Shown piece by piece: positions 21,101 through 36,100 of a DNA stretch of 64,000 nucleotides. Every line of letters begins with the position of its first letter. Positions within the stretch are counted from its first letter, which is position 1. The position numbers and the translations under genes are program-made. This DNA comes from Actinacidiphila yanglinensis (GTDB lineage Bacteria; Actinomycetota; Actinomycetes; Streptomycetales; Streptomycetaceae), in the NCBI RefSeq assembly GCF_900107965.1, contig NZ_FNVU01000010.1, forward strand, positions 186,001 to 250,000, given 5' to 3'. The notes beneath the pieces are model-generated. The model had not been told where the DNA came from, searched no databases, and worked only from the letters and a program-made list of their open reading frames with translations.

Positions 21101-24100
21101 GCCGCGGGGCGGATCACCGACCCGACGGTCTGGGTGCCGATCGCCAGCGGCACCATCCCCGCCGCGACCGCCGCCGCCGACCCGCTGCTGGAGCCGCCCG
21201 GGCTGTGGTCGAGGGCGTGCGGGTTGCGGGTCGGCCCCGGGGCGCTGATCGCGAACTCCGCGGTCACCGTCTTCCCCGCGATCACGGCCCCGGCCGCGCG
21301 GAGCCGGTCCACCACGGACGCCTGCGGCCCCTCGAACACCTCAGCGGGCAGCCGCGATCCGCCGCGGGTGGGCAGCCCGTCCACCCGCACGATGTCCTTG
21401 ACCGCGACCGGGACGCCGAACAGTGCCGGTCGCGCTCCGCCCGCCGGCCAGCGTGCATGCACGGCCGCGACCTCCGCGCGCACGCGCTCCCGCCGGGCGG
21501 CAGGTGACTCCGCGTCGGTGACGAACGCCCGGACGGCGGTGTCCGCCGCGTCGATCCGGTCGCACAACACGTCGGCCGTCACGGACGGCGCACCGCCCGG
21601 TTCGTACGTCGTCGAGTCCACGACGGTCAGCCTGCCAGAGCAGGTGCCCCGAACGGGAGGTGGGGCCTCGGGAGTTGGGGCGGGTGGTGTCCGGCGGGGC
21701 CGCGCCGCACGGTGGAGTCGGAGCGGCCGGTCAGGGGCGGGAACCGCGCAGTTCCGCCCACACCCGCTTGCCCCGGCGCAGCGGGGTGGCCCCCCACGTC
21801 TCGGCGAGGGCCGCGACCAGTGCCAGGCCGCGCCCGTCCTCGTCCTGCGGGCCGGGGCGCAGCACCTCCGGCAGCACGGGGGAGTGGTCGGTCACCGCCA
21901 CCCGCACGACCTGCCCGCTCGGCCGGGTGATCGACACCCGCAGGCGCGCCCCGGAGGTGTGCCGGACCGCGTTCGCCACCAGCTCCGAGACCACGGCGGC
22001 GGTGTCCTCCGCGAGGTCGTCCAGCCCCCACACGCTCAGCACGATGACGACCAGGCTCCGCGCGGACCGCGCGCTCTGCGGTGCGCACGGGAGCGTCGCC
22101 TCGTAGCCGGGGCGGCCGCGGGGGTTGGCGACGGTGGTGACGGTCATCAGGATCTCGAAGGGCCGGGGGCGGATGGTGCGGGTGTGCGTGCCGTCCGCAC
22201 GGTCGCCCGGTGGCGGGCGGCGGACGGGCCGACGCCCCCCTCCTGCCCCGGGTCGGGCCGGATAGCACAGCGATACGGCGGAATGCGCAGAAATTACCAC
22301 CATTCGGCCGTACCGGGGAGGACCGGACACGCCCGGCGCCGGAATACCGGGCGCGGCGGACCGCCGCCCGCCGGACCGCCGCGCCTGCCGGGTCGTCCCG
22401 CCCACCGGGTCGCCCCGCCCACGGGATCGCTACGCTCGCCGGGTGCGCCGGTGCCCCCTCGGGCGGCCCGGCCCGCCCCCGCTCCCGTCCCCGGAAGGAC
22501 CCGTGCAGCCGCCATGCGGATCGACCGGCTCGACCACCTCGTCCTGACCGTGCGGGACATCGACGCGTCCATCGGCTTCTACGCCGGGGCGCTGGGGATG
22601 ACGGAGGTGACGTTCCGGGGCGGGCGGAAGGCGCTCGCCTTCGGCACCAGCAAGATCAACCTGCACCAGGCGGGGCGGGAGTTCGAGCCGAAGGCGGCGT
22701 GGCCCACGCCCGGCAGCGCCGACCTGTGCCTGGTGGTGGAGCAGCCGCTGTCCGAGGTGGTCGCCGAACTCGCCGCGCACGGGGTCGAGGTGGAGGAGGG
22801 GCCGGTCGAACGCACCGGCGCGACGGGGGCGATCACGAGCGTGTACGTCCGGGACCCGGACGGCAACCTCGTGGAGCTGAGCACCTACCCGCTCTGAGCG
22901 GGGCGTGCGGTGGCCCAGGTCCCCCCGGGGTGGGGCGCGCGGGCCATCCGGAGGTTCGGGAGCCGCCCGCGCCACATCTCCCGCTCCCCGGTGGGCCGGA
23001 AGCCGTGCCGGGCGTAGAAGCGGATCGCCGCCTCGTTGGCGGCCGTCACCCACAGGCGGGCCGGGTCGGGCCCGGTCCAGGCGAGGAAGTCGGCCATCAG
23101 AAGGCCGCCGACGCCGCGGTCGCGCACCTCGCGCAGCAGGTACATGGGTCCGAGGGTCACGACGAAGGCGCCGGGCCCGGCAGCCGCCTCGGAGTGCGGC
23201 GCCCCCGTTGCCGTGGCGCGCGTCCCGTCGCCGTCCGGTTCACGCAGCCCGCAGAGGAACCCCGCCGCCTCACCGCCCTCCCGCGCGCGTACCGCCCGGC
23301 AGAACATCCGCGCCGGCCGGTCCCGGGCCTCCTCGACCACCGCGCGCCAGCGCGCGACGCCGGCCGGCGAGGTGACCGGGCCGATGTGCTCGGTGATCCA
23401 GGCCGCGTCGATGCCCGCGTCGAGGCGGGGATACGTCTCCAGCCAGGTCCGCAGATGCACGCCGGCGAGGGCGGCGGCCTCGTCGGGGTGCGGGGTGTCG
23501 ATCAGCGGCGGCATGGCGACAGTGTGCGGCACGGCGCGTGGGCAGGTCCCCCCGCCCACCCTCCCGGACACCTTGGCGCTCACTCCATGGTCAGCAGGAC
23601 GCGTCCCCGGTTCGTGCGGGACGCGAGCAGCGCGGTGGCCCGGGCGATGCCGGTCAGTGGCAGGGCGGTGTACCGGGGGCGCAGCAGGCCCGCCGCCCAG
23701 AGCCGCCACAGCTCCGCGCGCCGCTCGTCGAGCAGGTCGGGCCGCTCGCGGCCGATCAGGCCGATCGAGAAGCCGGTCACCGACTTGAGCCCGCCGAGCA
23801 GGCTGCCCGCGTCCACGCTGCCGCCGCCGGCGCTGAACGCGACGAGCCGCCCGTACGGGGCCAGCGCGTCCACGCCGCGCTGCACCAACTCCCCGCCCAC
23901 GCCGTCCAGGACGAGGTCCACCGGCGCGCCCCAGTCCGCGTCGGCGTAACCGGTCACCGCGTCGGCGCCGCAGTCGCGGACGAAGGCCGCCTTCTCCGTG
24001 AAGCCGCCCTGGCCCTCGACCGCGAGCGACGATCCGGCGGCCGGCCCGGCCTCCCCGGTGGCCCCGGCCTCCCCGGCGCCCTCGGTCCCGCCCCCGTGCC

Positions 24101-27100
24101 GGGCGCCCGCCGGATGACCCGCGCCGATCGCGGCGACCACCCGCTCCGCTCCCAGCGCCTTGGCGAGTTGCACCGCGAGATGCCCGGTCCCGCTCGCCGC
24201 GGCCGTCACCAGCACGGACTCGCCCGGGGCGAACCGCCCGGCCCGCAGGGCCGACAGCGCGATCAGCCCGCCGCGCACCAGCGCCAGGGCCTCGCCGGCC
24301 GACGGCTCCGGCGGGACGTGCGAGACGAGCGCGGGCGAGGCGAGGACGTACTCGGCGTACAGCCCGCCGAAGACCACCCCGCCCACCCGGTCGCCCACCG
24401 CGTAACTCTCGACCCCCGGGCCCACCGCCGTGACGTGCCCGACCATCTCGCCGCCGGGCCCCGCCTCGGGCAGCGGGTCGGAGGCGAGCATCCGCAGCAG
24501 GCCGACCGAGACCCCCACCGCCTCGGTCCGTACGACCAGCCGACCTGGTTCCGGAGCCGGTTCGGGCACCTCCTCGCAGACGAACCGTTCCGCCGTGCCC
24601 TGTGGCCGGACCCTGATCCTGCGCATCGACCCCTCCGAACTCATTGGTTGCCCCAATGATAGGAGTGAAGTCGTGGGGAGGTCCAATGAATTGCTCTAGG
24701 ATGGCCGGATGGACGCGACCCCCGCACCGCTCACCCGGCTGCAGACCCTGCCGAGTTGGCTGCTCGGCCGCGCCGCGGCTCGGGGCCACCGCCTCGTCGC
24801 CGAGCATCTGGCGCGCGAGGGCATCCGGATGCCGCACCACGCGGTGTTGTGCGGCATCGCCGAGCACGAGCCGCTGGCGCAGGCGGAGTTGTCCCGCATC
24901 GTCCGGATCGACCCCAAGGACATGGTCGCGGTCCTGAACGACCTCCAGGCGCGCGAGTTGATCACCCGTGCCCGCGACCCCCGCGACGCGCGCAAGAACG
25001 CCCTCACCCTCACCCCGCCGGGCCGCGATCTGTTGGGTCGACTGGAGGGGCTCGGCGACGAGGCCAACCACGCGCTGCTCGCCCCCCTCACCCCGGAGGA
25101 GGGCCGTCAACTCACCGCGCTGCTGCACCGGTTGATCGAGCCGGGCGACGCGGAGGGGGAGCCCGCCGAGGGGACCGACGCGGGAGGTCGGCGGTAGTCG
25201 AGCGGATGAGGGCCTCCTCGTCCGCCCTCATCCGGCCGCCGGCTCCGCCCAGCCGTTCGCCACCGAGATGACCGCGCCGGCGAGTTCGGCCGACTGGCGC
25301 GCGATCTCCCGCGGCGGCGACGGCATGCCCTGGTCCAGCCACCACGTGATCGACTGCGTGAAGAGCGCGCCCAGCACGGTGGCCGCCAGGCCGTCCGCGC
25401 TGCCCCCCGACGGCAGATGCGCCCGGGTCATCTCCGCGAGCGACGCCTGCATCCTCGCTGCGAACCACGTGCTGCCGCGCCGGCCGAGCAGCGCACCGTA
25501 GAAGCGGTGGTAGCGGGCGACGTGCTCGAAGAAGGAGACCCAGCGCTCGGCGTCGGAACGGGTCCGGCCGCCGCCGCTTCCCCCGCTGCTTCCGCTTCCT
25601 CCGTCGGTGCCGCTGCTTCCGCCTGTCCCACCGCCCGCTCCGTCTCCGTCCGCCATCGAGCCGTGCAGATCGGCCATCGCGTCGTCGAAGATCTGCTCCA
25701 CCAGGTGGAACTTGTCCCGGTAGTTCCGGTAGAAGGCGGCCCGGCTGACCATCGCCCGCTCGGTGATCTCGCCGACGGTCAGGCGGTCGAAGCCGCGCTC
25801 GTCGATCAGCTCGATCAGCGCGTCCCGCAGCAGTTTGCGGGTGCGCCGGACCCGAACGTTGTCGGCGGGCTGAGACACTTCGCGCTCCTTGTCTGCAACG
25901 GGACAGGGCGGACGATCTGCTGCTTGCCGCCGCAGCGGGCGGACACAAGGCTGGTTCCACACACGCTGCCCTGCACGAGACATGCTGTCTCGATCGGCAC
26001 CTGCCGTCAACGCAGCAGCCCCGAGGAGCCATTCGTGAAAGCCATCCGAGTCCACGCGTTCGGCCCGCCGGACGTCCTGCGCGTCGAGGACGCCGCGACC
26101 CCCGACCCGGCCGAGGGCCAGGTGCTGGTCGCGGTCGAGGCGGCAGGCGTGTCGTACGGCGACGTCATCGTCCGGTCGGGCCGCTACCCGTTCCCGCGTC
26201 CCTACGTGCCGGGTCTGGAGGTCGGTGGGCGGGTCGTCGCGGTCGGCTCGGGCGCCGACCCGGCGCTGGTCGGCTCCCGGGTGGTCGCCGCCACGGTCGG
26301 GATGCGCGGCGGCTACGCCGAACTCGCCCTCGCCGACGCCGCGGGCGTCCATGCCGTGCCGGACGGGCTGCCGATCGACCGGGCCGTCGCCGTCTTCCAG
26401 GCCGGCGCCCTCGCGATCGGCATGCTCGACGCGATCGGGCTGCGACCCGGCGACAGCGTGCTCGTCACGGCGGCCGCCGGGCGGATCGGCTCGCTGCTGG
26501 TGCAGCGGGCCAGGACGCTCGGCGCGGGCGTGGTGATCGGCGTCGTAGGAGGCGAGCGGAAGGCGGCCGCCGCCCGTGACTTCGGGGCCGACGTGGTCGT
26601 CGACTACACCGGCGCCGACTGGCCCGAGCGGGTCCGTGAGGCGCTCGGCGGCAGGGGCGCGGACATCGTCCTGGACGCGGTCGGCGGTGAGGTCGCGCAG
26701 CAGGCCCTCGCCGCGACCGCGGACGGTGGCGGCCGGTTCGGCCTGTACGGGTTCACCTCGGGGCGCTGGGCCGAACTCGACGACCTGACGATCGGGCGGC
26801 GCGGGCTGTCCGTCGTCGGCGTGCTCGGCATCGTCTTCGCCAGGCCCGCCCGGGAACAGCGCGCCGACGCCGCGCTCGCCCTCGCCGAGGCCGCCGCGGG
26901 CCGCCTGGTGCCGGCCGTCCACGCCGGGTACCCGCTCGAACGCGCCGCCGAGGCGCACGCGGCCGTCGAAGGCCGCGCCACCGTCGGGGCGGTGCTGATC
27001 ACCCCGTGAGGCGCACCCCGTGAGGACGGCCCGTGAGGACGGCCCGTGAGGACGGCCCGTGAGGACGGCCCGTTCCCCGGCGACGCCGTGCCGGGGAACG

Positions 27101-30100
27101 GGCCGTGCGGCACCGGCCGGTGGGGGCGAACGGCCGGTGCCGCGACCAGGGCCTGTCGTGTGGATCCCCGCGGTGTTCCACACGACGGGCCCCGGGGGAT
27201 CAGCAGTTGTCGGGCGCCGGCTTGTGCGCGAAGCGGTCGGCGAGGAACAGCTCGACCGACACGGCGCGGGCGGCGACCTCCTCGACGTGCTCGCCGAGCA
27301 GGTCGCGCACCTTCTCGACGGTGCCGCCGGCAGCGCACCAGCCGCTGACGGCGTCGTTGTCCTGGCCGACGGGCACGATCTCGTCGGTGTCGGCGTGGTA
27401 GTCGTAGACGGCGGTGGCGGGCGCGGCCGCACCGAGGGTGTTGGCGCGCAGGACGGCCGCCACCGAGGGGACGGCGAGCGGGTCGGCGGCGGTCGTGTCC
27501 TCGTTCAGCCGGCGGAAGGCGTAGGACGGCAGGATGGTGAGCTCGCAACTGCCCTTGATGGACGCGAAGTCCTGCCGGCCGCGGGAGTTGAGCAGCCCGT
27601 CGATGCCGGCCTCGGGGAACTCGGTGGCGATGCCGTACGCGGCGGCGAACTCGAAGCCCGCGAAGGCCGTGCCGTCGATGTAACTCCCCACCGCGGCCGG
27701 GTCGGAGGGCAGCCCGCCGATCGCGGCGCCCGCAAGCTTCACCTCGGGGGCGTAGGACGTCTGGAGCTGCGCGGCCCAGCCGGTCGCCTCGGCGCCGCCC
27801 GAATAGCCGTCCAGCGCCCAGGGGTTGTCCCGGCCGATGCCCGCGGTGCCGAACGCCTTCACCGCGCGGATGCCGTCGAGGACGGCGTGCCCGGCCTGCG
27901 GACCGGCCAGGAACACCGACCTGGGCCCCTCGAAGTCCGGCACCGCCACCGCCCAGTTCGCCAGCAGGAGCTGGGCGCCCAGCGCCGCGTCCTGCACGTC
28001 CTTGCCGGTGGCGATCTGGTACGACGGAGCGCAGCTGGTGCCGACGCTGTCCTCGGGGGTCTGCAGCGAGACCACCGGCCGCGGCCCGGACCCGGTCCAG
28101 GCGGCCTTGGGCACGACGAGCGTCGTGACGGCCAACTCCGGCTGCCCGTGCGAGTCGTTGGTGCGGTAGGAGATCTGCCAGGCGTTCACCGGCACGTCGA
28201 TGCCGAACAGGTTGACGCCGGGCACCGGGCGGCTGTCGACGACCGCGCCGGGCGCGTAGGAGGCGATGTTCCCCGGGGCCGCGTAGAACGGGTCCTGGTC
28301 GGGCACCGTCGAGCCGGGCGCGGTGGTGGCGGCCGGCGCCGCGGCCGACGCGCTCGCCGCGGCGGGCAGGAACATGCAGGTACAGGCCAGTGCCGCGGTC
28401 ACGGCCAGGGCGCAGGGCTTGCGCACGGCTCTCCTCGGGTTGTCGGGTGCGGGGGAGGGGCGGTCGGGCGACCGCGTGCCGCACGTGCCGCACGTGCCGC
28501 ACGGGGCGAACGTGCCGCACGGGATCACGTCATCATGGGCCGGGCCGGTCCGCGGTGAGCCTGGGACGGTGGCGCAGACTTTCACCCGCCGCGTTGTGAC
28601 GGCGCACAAAGCCCGGGGCGGCACTTCACATCCGGGTTACCCGTAGGTAATAGTGGAAGGTCCCGTATCCGGGCGCGTACGGCCCCGCGACCCGTCCCTG
28701 CCCGCGCCCGCAACCCGCGAGGTGCCCCTGTGACGACGCAGCCCGCGGCGGCACCCCGCCCCGCCGCCCCTCTCACCATCGGCGGCACCCCGCTGGACAA
28801 GCGCCTGGTCACCGCGGTCCACGAGCTGGCCGCCCGGGTCGTCACCCGGCTCACCGAGCGGATACCGGTGTACGCCTCGCTGCCGGCCGAGCAGCTGCGC
28901 GGTGACATCACCGCGATCGCGGTGCGCGGCATCCGCGGCTTCGCGCAGGTGCTGCGCACCGGGGAGCCGCCCACCGCCGCGCAGTTGGAGCTGATGAACC
29001 GTTCGGCGGCGCGCCGGGCGCAGGAGCACATCCCGCTGGACGCGGTCGTCGGGGCGTACTTCCTGGGCGCGCACGAGTGCCTGGACCAGGTGCTCGCCGA
29101 CGCGGCGCCCGGCGACCTGGCGGACGTGCTGGCCGCCCAGAAGTTGCTGCTGCGCTACCTCAACGCGGTCACCGAGTCGGTGTTCGCGGGGTACATCGCC
29201 GAGAGCCAGGCCGCGCTCGGTGAGCGGCAGAGCGCCCGTCAGGCGCTGCTGTCGGCGCTGCTGGACGGCGGTCCGGTCCAGCAGGCCGCCGAGCGGGCCG
29301 GGATGCGGCTGCCGGAGCGCTACTGGGTGGTGAGCGTCGCGGCCGCCCCGCACCCGGACGAGCACGCGCCCGGCGTCGACCCGGGCATCGCCGCGGGCCG
29401 CAAGCTGCGCCGGATGCGCGCCGAACTGGACCGGCAGGCGCACGGCGAGGCGCTGTCGGCCCTGTCGCCGGACGGCGGCATTGCACTGGTCCCGGCCGTC
29501 CCCGCCACCGCGACCGGGACCGCCCGTCCGCCGGCTCCGGCCGACGCCGGGTTCGCGCGGCTGGCCGGCCTGGTACGGGACATGGCGCGGGCCTGCGGGG
29601 CGGAGCTGACCGCGGCCGCGGTCGCCGCGGCGCCGCAGGAGGCCGCGGGCGCGGCGAGCCTGGCCACCAGGGTCCGGCAGGTCGCCGAGGGCTGCGGGCG
29701 CGGCCCGGGCCTGTACCGGCTGGACGACGTGCTGCTGGAGTACCAGCTCACGCTGCCCAGCCCGGCCCGCGACCGGCTCGCCGCGCTGCTGCGCCCGCTG
29801 GAGGGCCGGACCGACCTGCTGGAGACGCTGCGGACGTTCCTGGCCTGCGGCCTGGACCGGCGGCGCACCGCCGAGCGGCTGCACATCCACCCGAACACGG
29901 TGGACTACCGGCTGCGCCGGACCAGCGCCCTGACCGGCCTGAACGCGGCGCACGGCCCGGACCTGCCCAGGCTCCAGGCCGCGCTGGCCGCGTACGGCGC
30001 GTGGTTCAGCCCTTGCTCGACCCCAGCGACAGACCCGCGATGAACTGGCGCTGCAGGCACAGATAGACCACCAGTGTCGGGACCGCGGCGATCATCGCCG

Positions 30101-33100
30101 CCGCGGCGATGAGGTTCTGGTTGCTCACGAACTGCCCCTGCAGGTTGGCCAGTGCCGAGGTCACCGGACGTTTGTCGCCCGACGACATCAGGGTGATGGC
30201 CCAGAAGAAGTCGTTGTAGATCCAGGTGGTCAGCAGGGTCGCGAGTGCCGCCAGCGCCGGCCGGCACAGCGGCACGGTCAGCCGCCAGAACCGGGTCCAC
30301 AGGCTGGCGCCGTCCACCAGGGCGGCCTCGTACATCTCACCGGGGATCGACTTCATGTAGTTGCTCAGCACGAACACGCAGAAGCCGAGCTGGAAGGAGA
30401 CGTTGATGACGATCAGACCGAAGATCGAGTTGTACATCAGGCCGCTGTCGGACAGGAAGTGCGGCAGCGTGATCTTCAGGTAGATCCGGTACAGCGGGGT
30501 GATGATGACCTGCTGCGGCAGCAGGTTGCCCGCGGTGAAGATGATCAGCAGCGCCACGTTGATCTTCACGTTGACGCGCACCAGGACGAAGGCGACGCCG
30601 GCGGCCAGCGCCAGCACGATCACCACCGCCGGCACCGTGATCAGCACCGAGTTCCAGAAGAAGTGGAGCATGTCCGACTGCGTCCACGCGTCCTTGAAGT
30701 TCTGGAGCGTCAGGTGGTGGGGCAGCGACACGTAGCCGTACTTGCTGGTGTCGGAGTAGGGGCGCAGCGCCACGTACAGCGCGAAGAGGATCGGCAGGAT
30801 CCACAGCACCGAGGCGATGATCAGGAACGCCTGGGAGGCGATCTGCCCGCGCAGCTTGGGCTTCGCACCGGGGCCGCCGACGCGCGGCGACTCGGTCCGC
30901 GGCCGCGAAAGGGTCTCGGAGCTCACGGGGTGTCCTCCCGGCGGAACGTTTGGTAGAGGAAGATCGAGATCGGCACCAGGGAGATCACCAGCAGCACCAC
31001 GCCGAGCGCGGAGCCGAAGCCGACCCGCTGGGTCTCGCCGACGATGTTGGAGGTCACCAGCACCGACAGCAGTTCCAGGCCGTTGATGCCCTTGTTGGTG
31101 ATGTAGACCAGGTCGAAGGCGCGCAGGCTCTCGATGACGGTGACCACCATGATGACGATGTTGATCGGCTTCATCACCGGGAAGATCACCCGCCAGAAGG
31201 TCTGCCACGGGTTCGCGCCGTCCATCAGCGCGGCCTCACGCAGGGTCGGGTCGACGGCCTTGAGTCCGGCCAGGTACAGGATCATCACGTACCCGGCCTG
31301 CCGCCATGTCGCCTCGACCAGCACCGCCCACAGGTTCAGATGGGGATTGCCGAGCCAGTCGATCGCGTTGCTGTTGCCGTTTCTGCCGATCACGGTGTTG
31401 ATCAGGCCGTAGTTCTGGGAGTAGATGAACTCCCAGATGATGCCGATCAGCGCCAGCGACAGCATCACCGGCAGGAAGAGCAGGCTCTGGTAGATCCGGG
31501 TGCCGCGCAGGCCCCGGTCGAGCAGGACCGCGAAGAGCATGCCCAGCGGGGTGGCGATCACCACGAAGACCGCCAGCCAGATCACGTTGTGACGGACCGC
31601 GGGCCAGAACTCGGGGTAGATCGTGGCGGCCTGGTGGTAGTTCTGCACGCCGTACCAGCAGCCGTTGTTGAGGATCGACGGCATGTTCGGCTGGCAGGTC
31701 TTCTCGTGCAGACTGCCGACGCCGTTCCACTTGGTGAACGACAGCAGGACGGTGCCGATCGCCGGGAACCACACGAAGGCCAGGTCGAGCAGCAGCGGTA
31801 TACCGAGCAGCAGCGCGACCACGATGCGGTCGCGGGTGGTCATCGTGCGCAACCGCCGACGGCGGCGCCGGACCGGGGACGTGGAGTCCTCGGGCTTGTC
31901 CGACACCGCCGCCGGGGTACGCCCCTGGGACGTAGCGCTCATCAGGAGTAGATCGCCTTCGCCTGCTTCTCCGCGCTCTGCTGGAGCTTGGTGATGTTGG
32001 AGGTGCTCGGGTCGTCGATGAACTTCTGGCAGATCGCGATCATCGCGTTGGCCATCGCCGGGTCCGAGTCGCGGTCCATGAACTGCGCGACCGCCTTGCA
32101 CTTGGCGATCTCTTCCACCGACTTCTTCTGGATCGCGTTGTACGTCGGCACCTGCAGGCCGGTGACCAGGCCGACGTCCCACTGGTCGGTCTTGAGGTAC
32201 GTCGACTCGGCGGCGCCGGTGCCGATGTACTCCAGGATCGCCTTGCCGGCGTCGGAGTTCTTCGCCTTCTTGCTCAGCATGAACCCGTCGGTGGGCGCGT
32301 CCATGTAGTCCTGGCCCCACTGCGGGTTGACCGCGGGGAAGGTGAAGAAGTCCAGGTCGGCCAGGTCCGCCTTGTCCGTCACGTACTGCGCGGCGACCTG
32401 GTTGGTGCCCTGGAACATCATCCCGGCCTGCTTGGACTCCAGCGCCTTGGCGGCGTCCTGCCACAGCCGGCCGTTGGCACCGGTCTGCATGTAGGGGAGG
32501 ATCTCGGCCCAGTGCTGGAAGACGGTGTGCACGCCCTGGTCGGTCCACGGGATCTTGTGGGTCATCAACTTGGTGTGGTAGTCGTACCCGTTGATCCGCA
32601 TGTTGAGGATGTCGAAGGTGCCCAGGGCGGGCCAGCCGTCCTTGTCCGCGAACGCGATCGGGATCAGGCCGTCCTTCTTCATCTGCTTGGCCAGCGCGAC
32701 GTACTGGTCCCAGGTGGTGGGGACGGTGTAGTGGCGCTTGGCGAACTCGCTCTTGTTGTAGAACACCACCCACGGGTAGTTGTAGATCGGCACCAGGTAC
32801 TGGTGGCCGTCCAGGCCCGTCGACAGCTTCTTCGCGGCGGCGCTGAAGCTGCCGCCTATCTTCTCCCACACGTCGTCGATCGGCTCGACCAGGCCCTGCG
32901 CGGCGAAGTACTGCATGCGGTAACCGGCGAACCAGGTGAACAGGTCGTCCGGGGTGCCCTGCAGGTAACTCGTGATGTTGTTCTGGAAGGTGTTGTGGTC
33001 GACCGTGTTGATTTTGACCTTCACCTTGCTGGACGCCGTCGCGGCGGTCGTCAGCGCGGCGAAGGCGGCCTTGGGCGCCGGGTCGGAGTAGTTCGACCCG

Positions 33101-36100
33101 AATGTCACACTGCTGCCCGCGACGGACTTTGACCCGCCCGAGCTCTTCTTCTTGTCGCTGGAACCACCGCACGCCGCGAGCAGGCCGCTGCCCGCGGCGA
33201 CGAGGCCGGCGGCCCCGACGCCTCTGAGCAGGTTCCTGCGGGTCGCGGACAGCGGGCTGCCCGTGGTACCCGACGACTCGACCTCCGACATGGTGCCTCC
33301 ATGTGTGTGTGGGCGTAACTGGTGGACGGCTGGCGAGAACCCGGGTGCGGAACCTCTCGGCGGCTCGTTCCGCCGATCCCTTTCCAACAGAAGTCACCAA
33401 GATGAAACGCCATCGCAATCGCAGGGTAGTTCTACGCCACATGCACAAGACCGTCAACGCCCTGCTGTCGATGCGTTGCCGGACCGTGATGCGCACACCG
33501 TGTTGAATCGTGTTCGCTTCCGTCAACTCGGTGGAGGAGCACCGGGAACGGGCCATGCCCGCGGGGGCGGCGGAGGGCACGGCATCCGCGCGCGGATGTG
33601 CCTTCCCGGCCTGTTCGACCTGAACCCGCCCATCGGCCCCCTTCCGTGCCGGTTCGGTGCCAGGCTGGCGTCATGAAGGGCTTCATTCCGCAGGAGACAA
33701 CGAGTTTCGTCGGCCGGGGGCCGGAGCTGGCGCGGCTGGAGGGACTGCTGGCCGCGCGCCGGCTGCTCACCCTCACCGGCGCGGGCGGCGTCGGCAAGAC
33801 CCGGCTGGCACAGCACGCGGCGGTCCGACTCGCCGAGCGGGCCCCGGAGCTCTTCCCCGACGGCGTGTGGTGGGCCGACCTGGCCGCCCTCGACGGTGAC
33901 GACCTCCTGCTCGCCACCGTCAGCGACGCCGTCGACCTGTCCGACCACTCGCCGCGCATGCCGGTCGAGGCACTGTGCGCGTGGCTGGCCGGCAAGCGGC
34001 TGCTGCTGGTGCTCGACTCCTGCGAGCACCTGGTCGCCCCCGTCGCCCGGCTCGCCGGCGAACTGCTCGCCGCCGTGCCGGGGCTGAGCCTGCTCGCCAC
34101 CAGCCGCCGCCCGCTGGAGTGCGACGCCGAGCAGGTCGTCGAGGTCGCCCCGCTGCCGGCCGGCGCCGAGTCGCTGGACCTGTTCACCCAGCGCGTCGCC
34201 GACCAGGACCCGCGCGCGCCGGCCGCCGACGGTGCCGCCGCGGCCGCCGAGGCAATCTGCCGCCGCCTGGAGGGCATCCCGCTGGCCATCGAGCTGGCGG
34301 CCGCCCAGGTCGGGCCGGACACCTCCGTCGCCGACGTCGCGGACCGCCTCGGCTCCCGCCTGAAGGTCCTCGCCCGCGACACCGGCTTCGTGTGGCCGCG
34401 CCGCCACCTGACCCTGCGCGCCACCATCGGCTGGAGCCACGAGCTGTGCGCGCCGCTGGAGCGCCTGCTGTGGGCGCGGTTGACGGTCTTCCGCGGCTCC
34501 TTCGACCTCGCCTCCGCCCGCGCGATCACCGCCGGCGGCCCGCTGGCCGCCGACGACGTCGCGGCCTGCGTCGAGCGGCTGGTCACCCAGAGCGTGGTGC
34601 GCCGCGAGGGCGCCCGCTACCGCATGCTCGACACCATCCGCGAGTACGGCCGCGAGTGGCTGCGCGAGCTCGGCGAGGAGGAGCGCCTGGTCGCCCGCCA
34701 CACCGACCACTTCCTCGCGCTGGCCCGCTGGGCGGAGCGCAGTTGGCCCGGAAGCGACCAGATCCACGGCTACCGCCTCGTCGAGGAGGCCAACACCGAC
34801 CTGCGCACCGCACTGGACCACCTGGCCGGCAGCGACCCCGAGCGGGGCGCCGAACTCGCCGGGCTGCTGGTGTTCTTCTGGACCTGCTGCGGCCGGCTCA
34901 AGGAGGCACGCGCCGCCCTGGAACGCGCCCTGGCCGGCCCGGTGCCGCCCGGCCCGGCCCGCACCCGTGCGCTGGCCGCCCTCGGGGTCACCCTGACCCT
35001 GCAGGGCGAGTACACCGAGGCGTTACGCGTCAGCGACGAGGCGGTGCACGCGGCCGACGCCGACGGGGACAAGGAGGGTCGGTTCGGCGCCGCCTACCTC
35101 GCGGGCCTGCTGGCCCTGCTCACCGGCCGGGCCGAGGACGCCCGCCGCACCGTCGTCGGCGCGCTCACCTCGGCGCCGGGTTTCGCCTTCGACTCCCCGG
35201 CGCGGCTGCGCTGCCACCTGGTGGAGGTCTTCGCCCGCACCGGCCTGGGCGACCTGGAGCGGGCCCGCCGCGACGCCCTCGAACTGGGCGTCCACTGCGA
35301 GGAGATCGGCGAGGTGTGGACCCGCTCCTACCTGGACTACCAGCTCTCCCTGATCGCCCTGTTCCAGGGCAGCCCGCGCGAGGCCGCCGCGCGCGCCCGC
35401 ACCATGCTCGACGCCAAGCGGCAACTCGGCGACGCCTTCGGGATCGCGCTGGGCCTGGACCTGCTGGCCGCCGCCCTGGCCGCCGACGGCGAGGCCGAGC
35501 ACGCCGTACGCGTCTACGGACACGGTGAGACGTACTGGCGCAGCGTGGGCCACCCGCAGCGTGGCACGCCCGAACTGCTCGGCGTCCGCGAGGAGTACGA
35601 GCGCGCCACCCGCGCCGCGCTCGGCGACGACGGCTACGACCGCGCCTACGCCTCGGGTGCCTCCTCGGCGGCCGTGCCTGTGAGGTAGCTCACCTTCCCG
35701 CCCGGTGCGGGGGCCGTGCGCGCCAGCCCGGCGCCCGGCACGGACCGTACGGTGCCCGGGTGCGGCCTGACCACGGCCGCCGGCCGCGTCCGAACGGGAC
35801 ATCCGGGCCATCTGCCGTGCGCCGGCGCCGGGGTGGCTGTGCGCCGCTCCTCCCGGCGCGCGGGAGAATCGAGGAGGCACCCGTTGGGGGTGCCGCGGCC
35901 GGGGGTGTGGACCTCCCGGCCGGTCGATGGCCTGAAAGGCTCCCATGAAAGCTGAGATCGCTGTGCCCATGGGGGCACCGCACAGCCGCATTCTCGGAGT
36001 GGGCGCGTACCGCCCCCGGCGGGTCGTGGACAACGCCGAGGCGTGCCGCCATATCGACTCCTCCGACGAGTGGATCCGCTCGCGGACAGGCATCGTGACC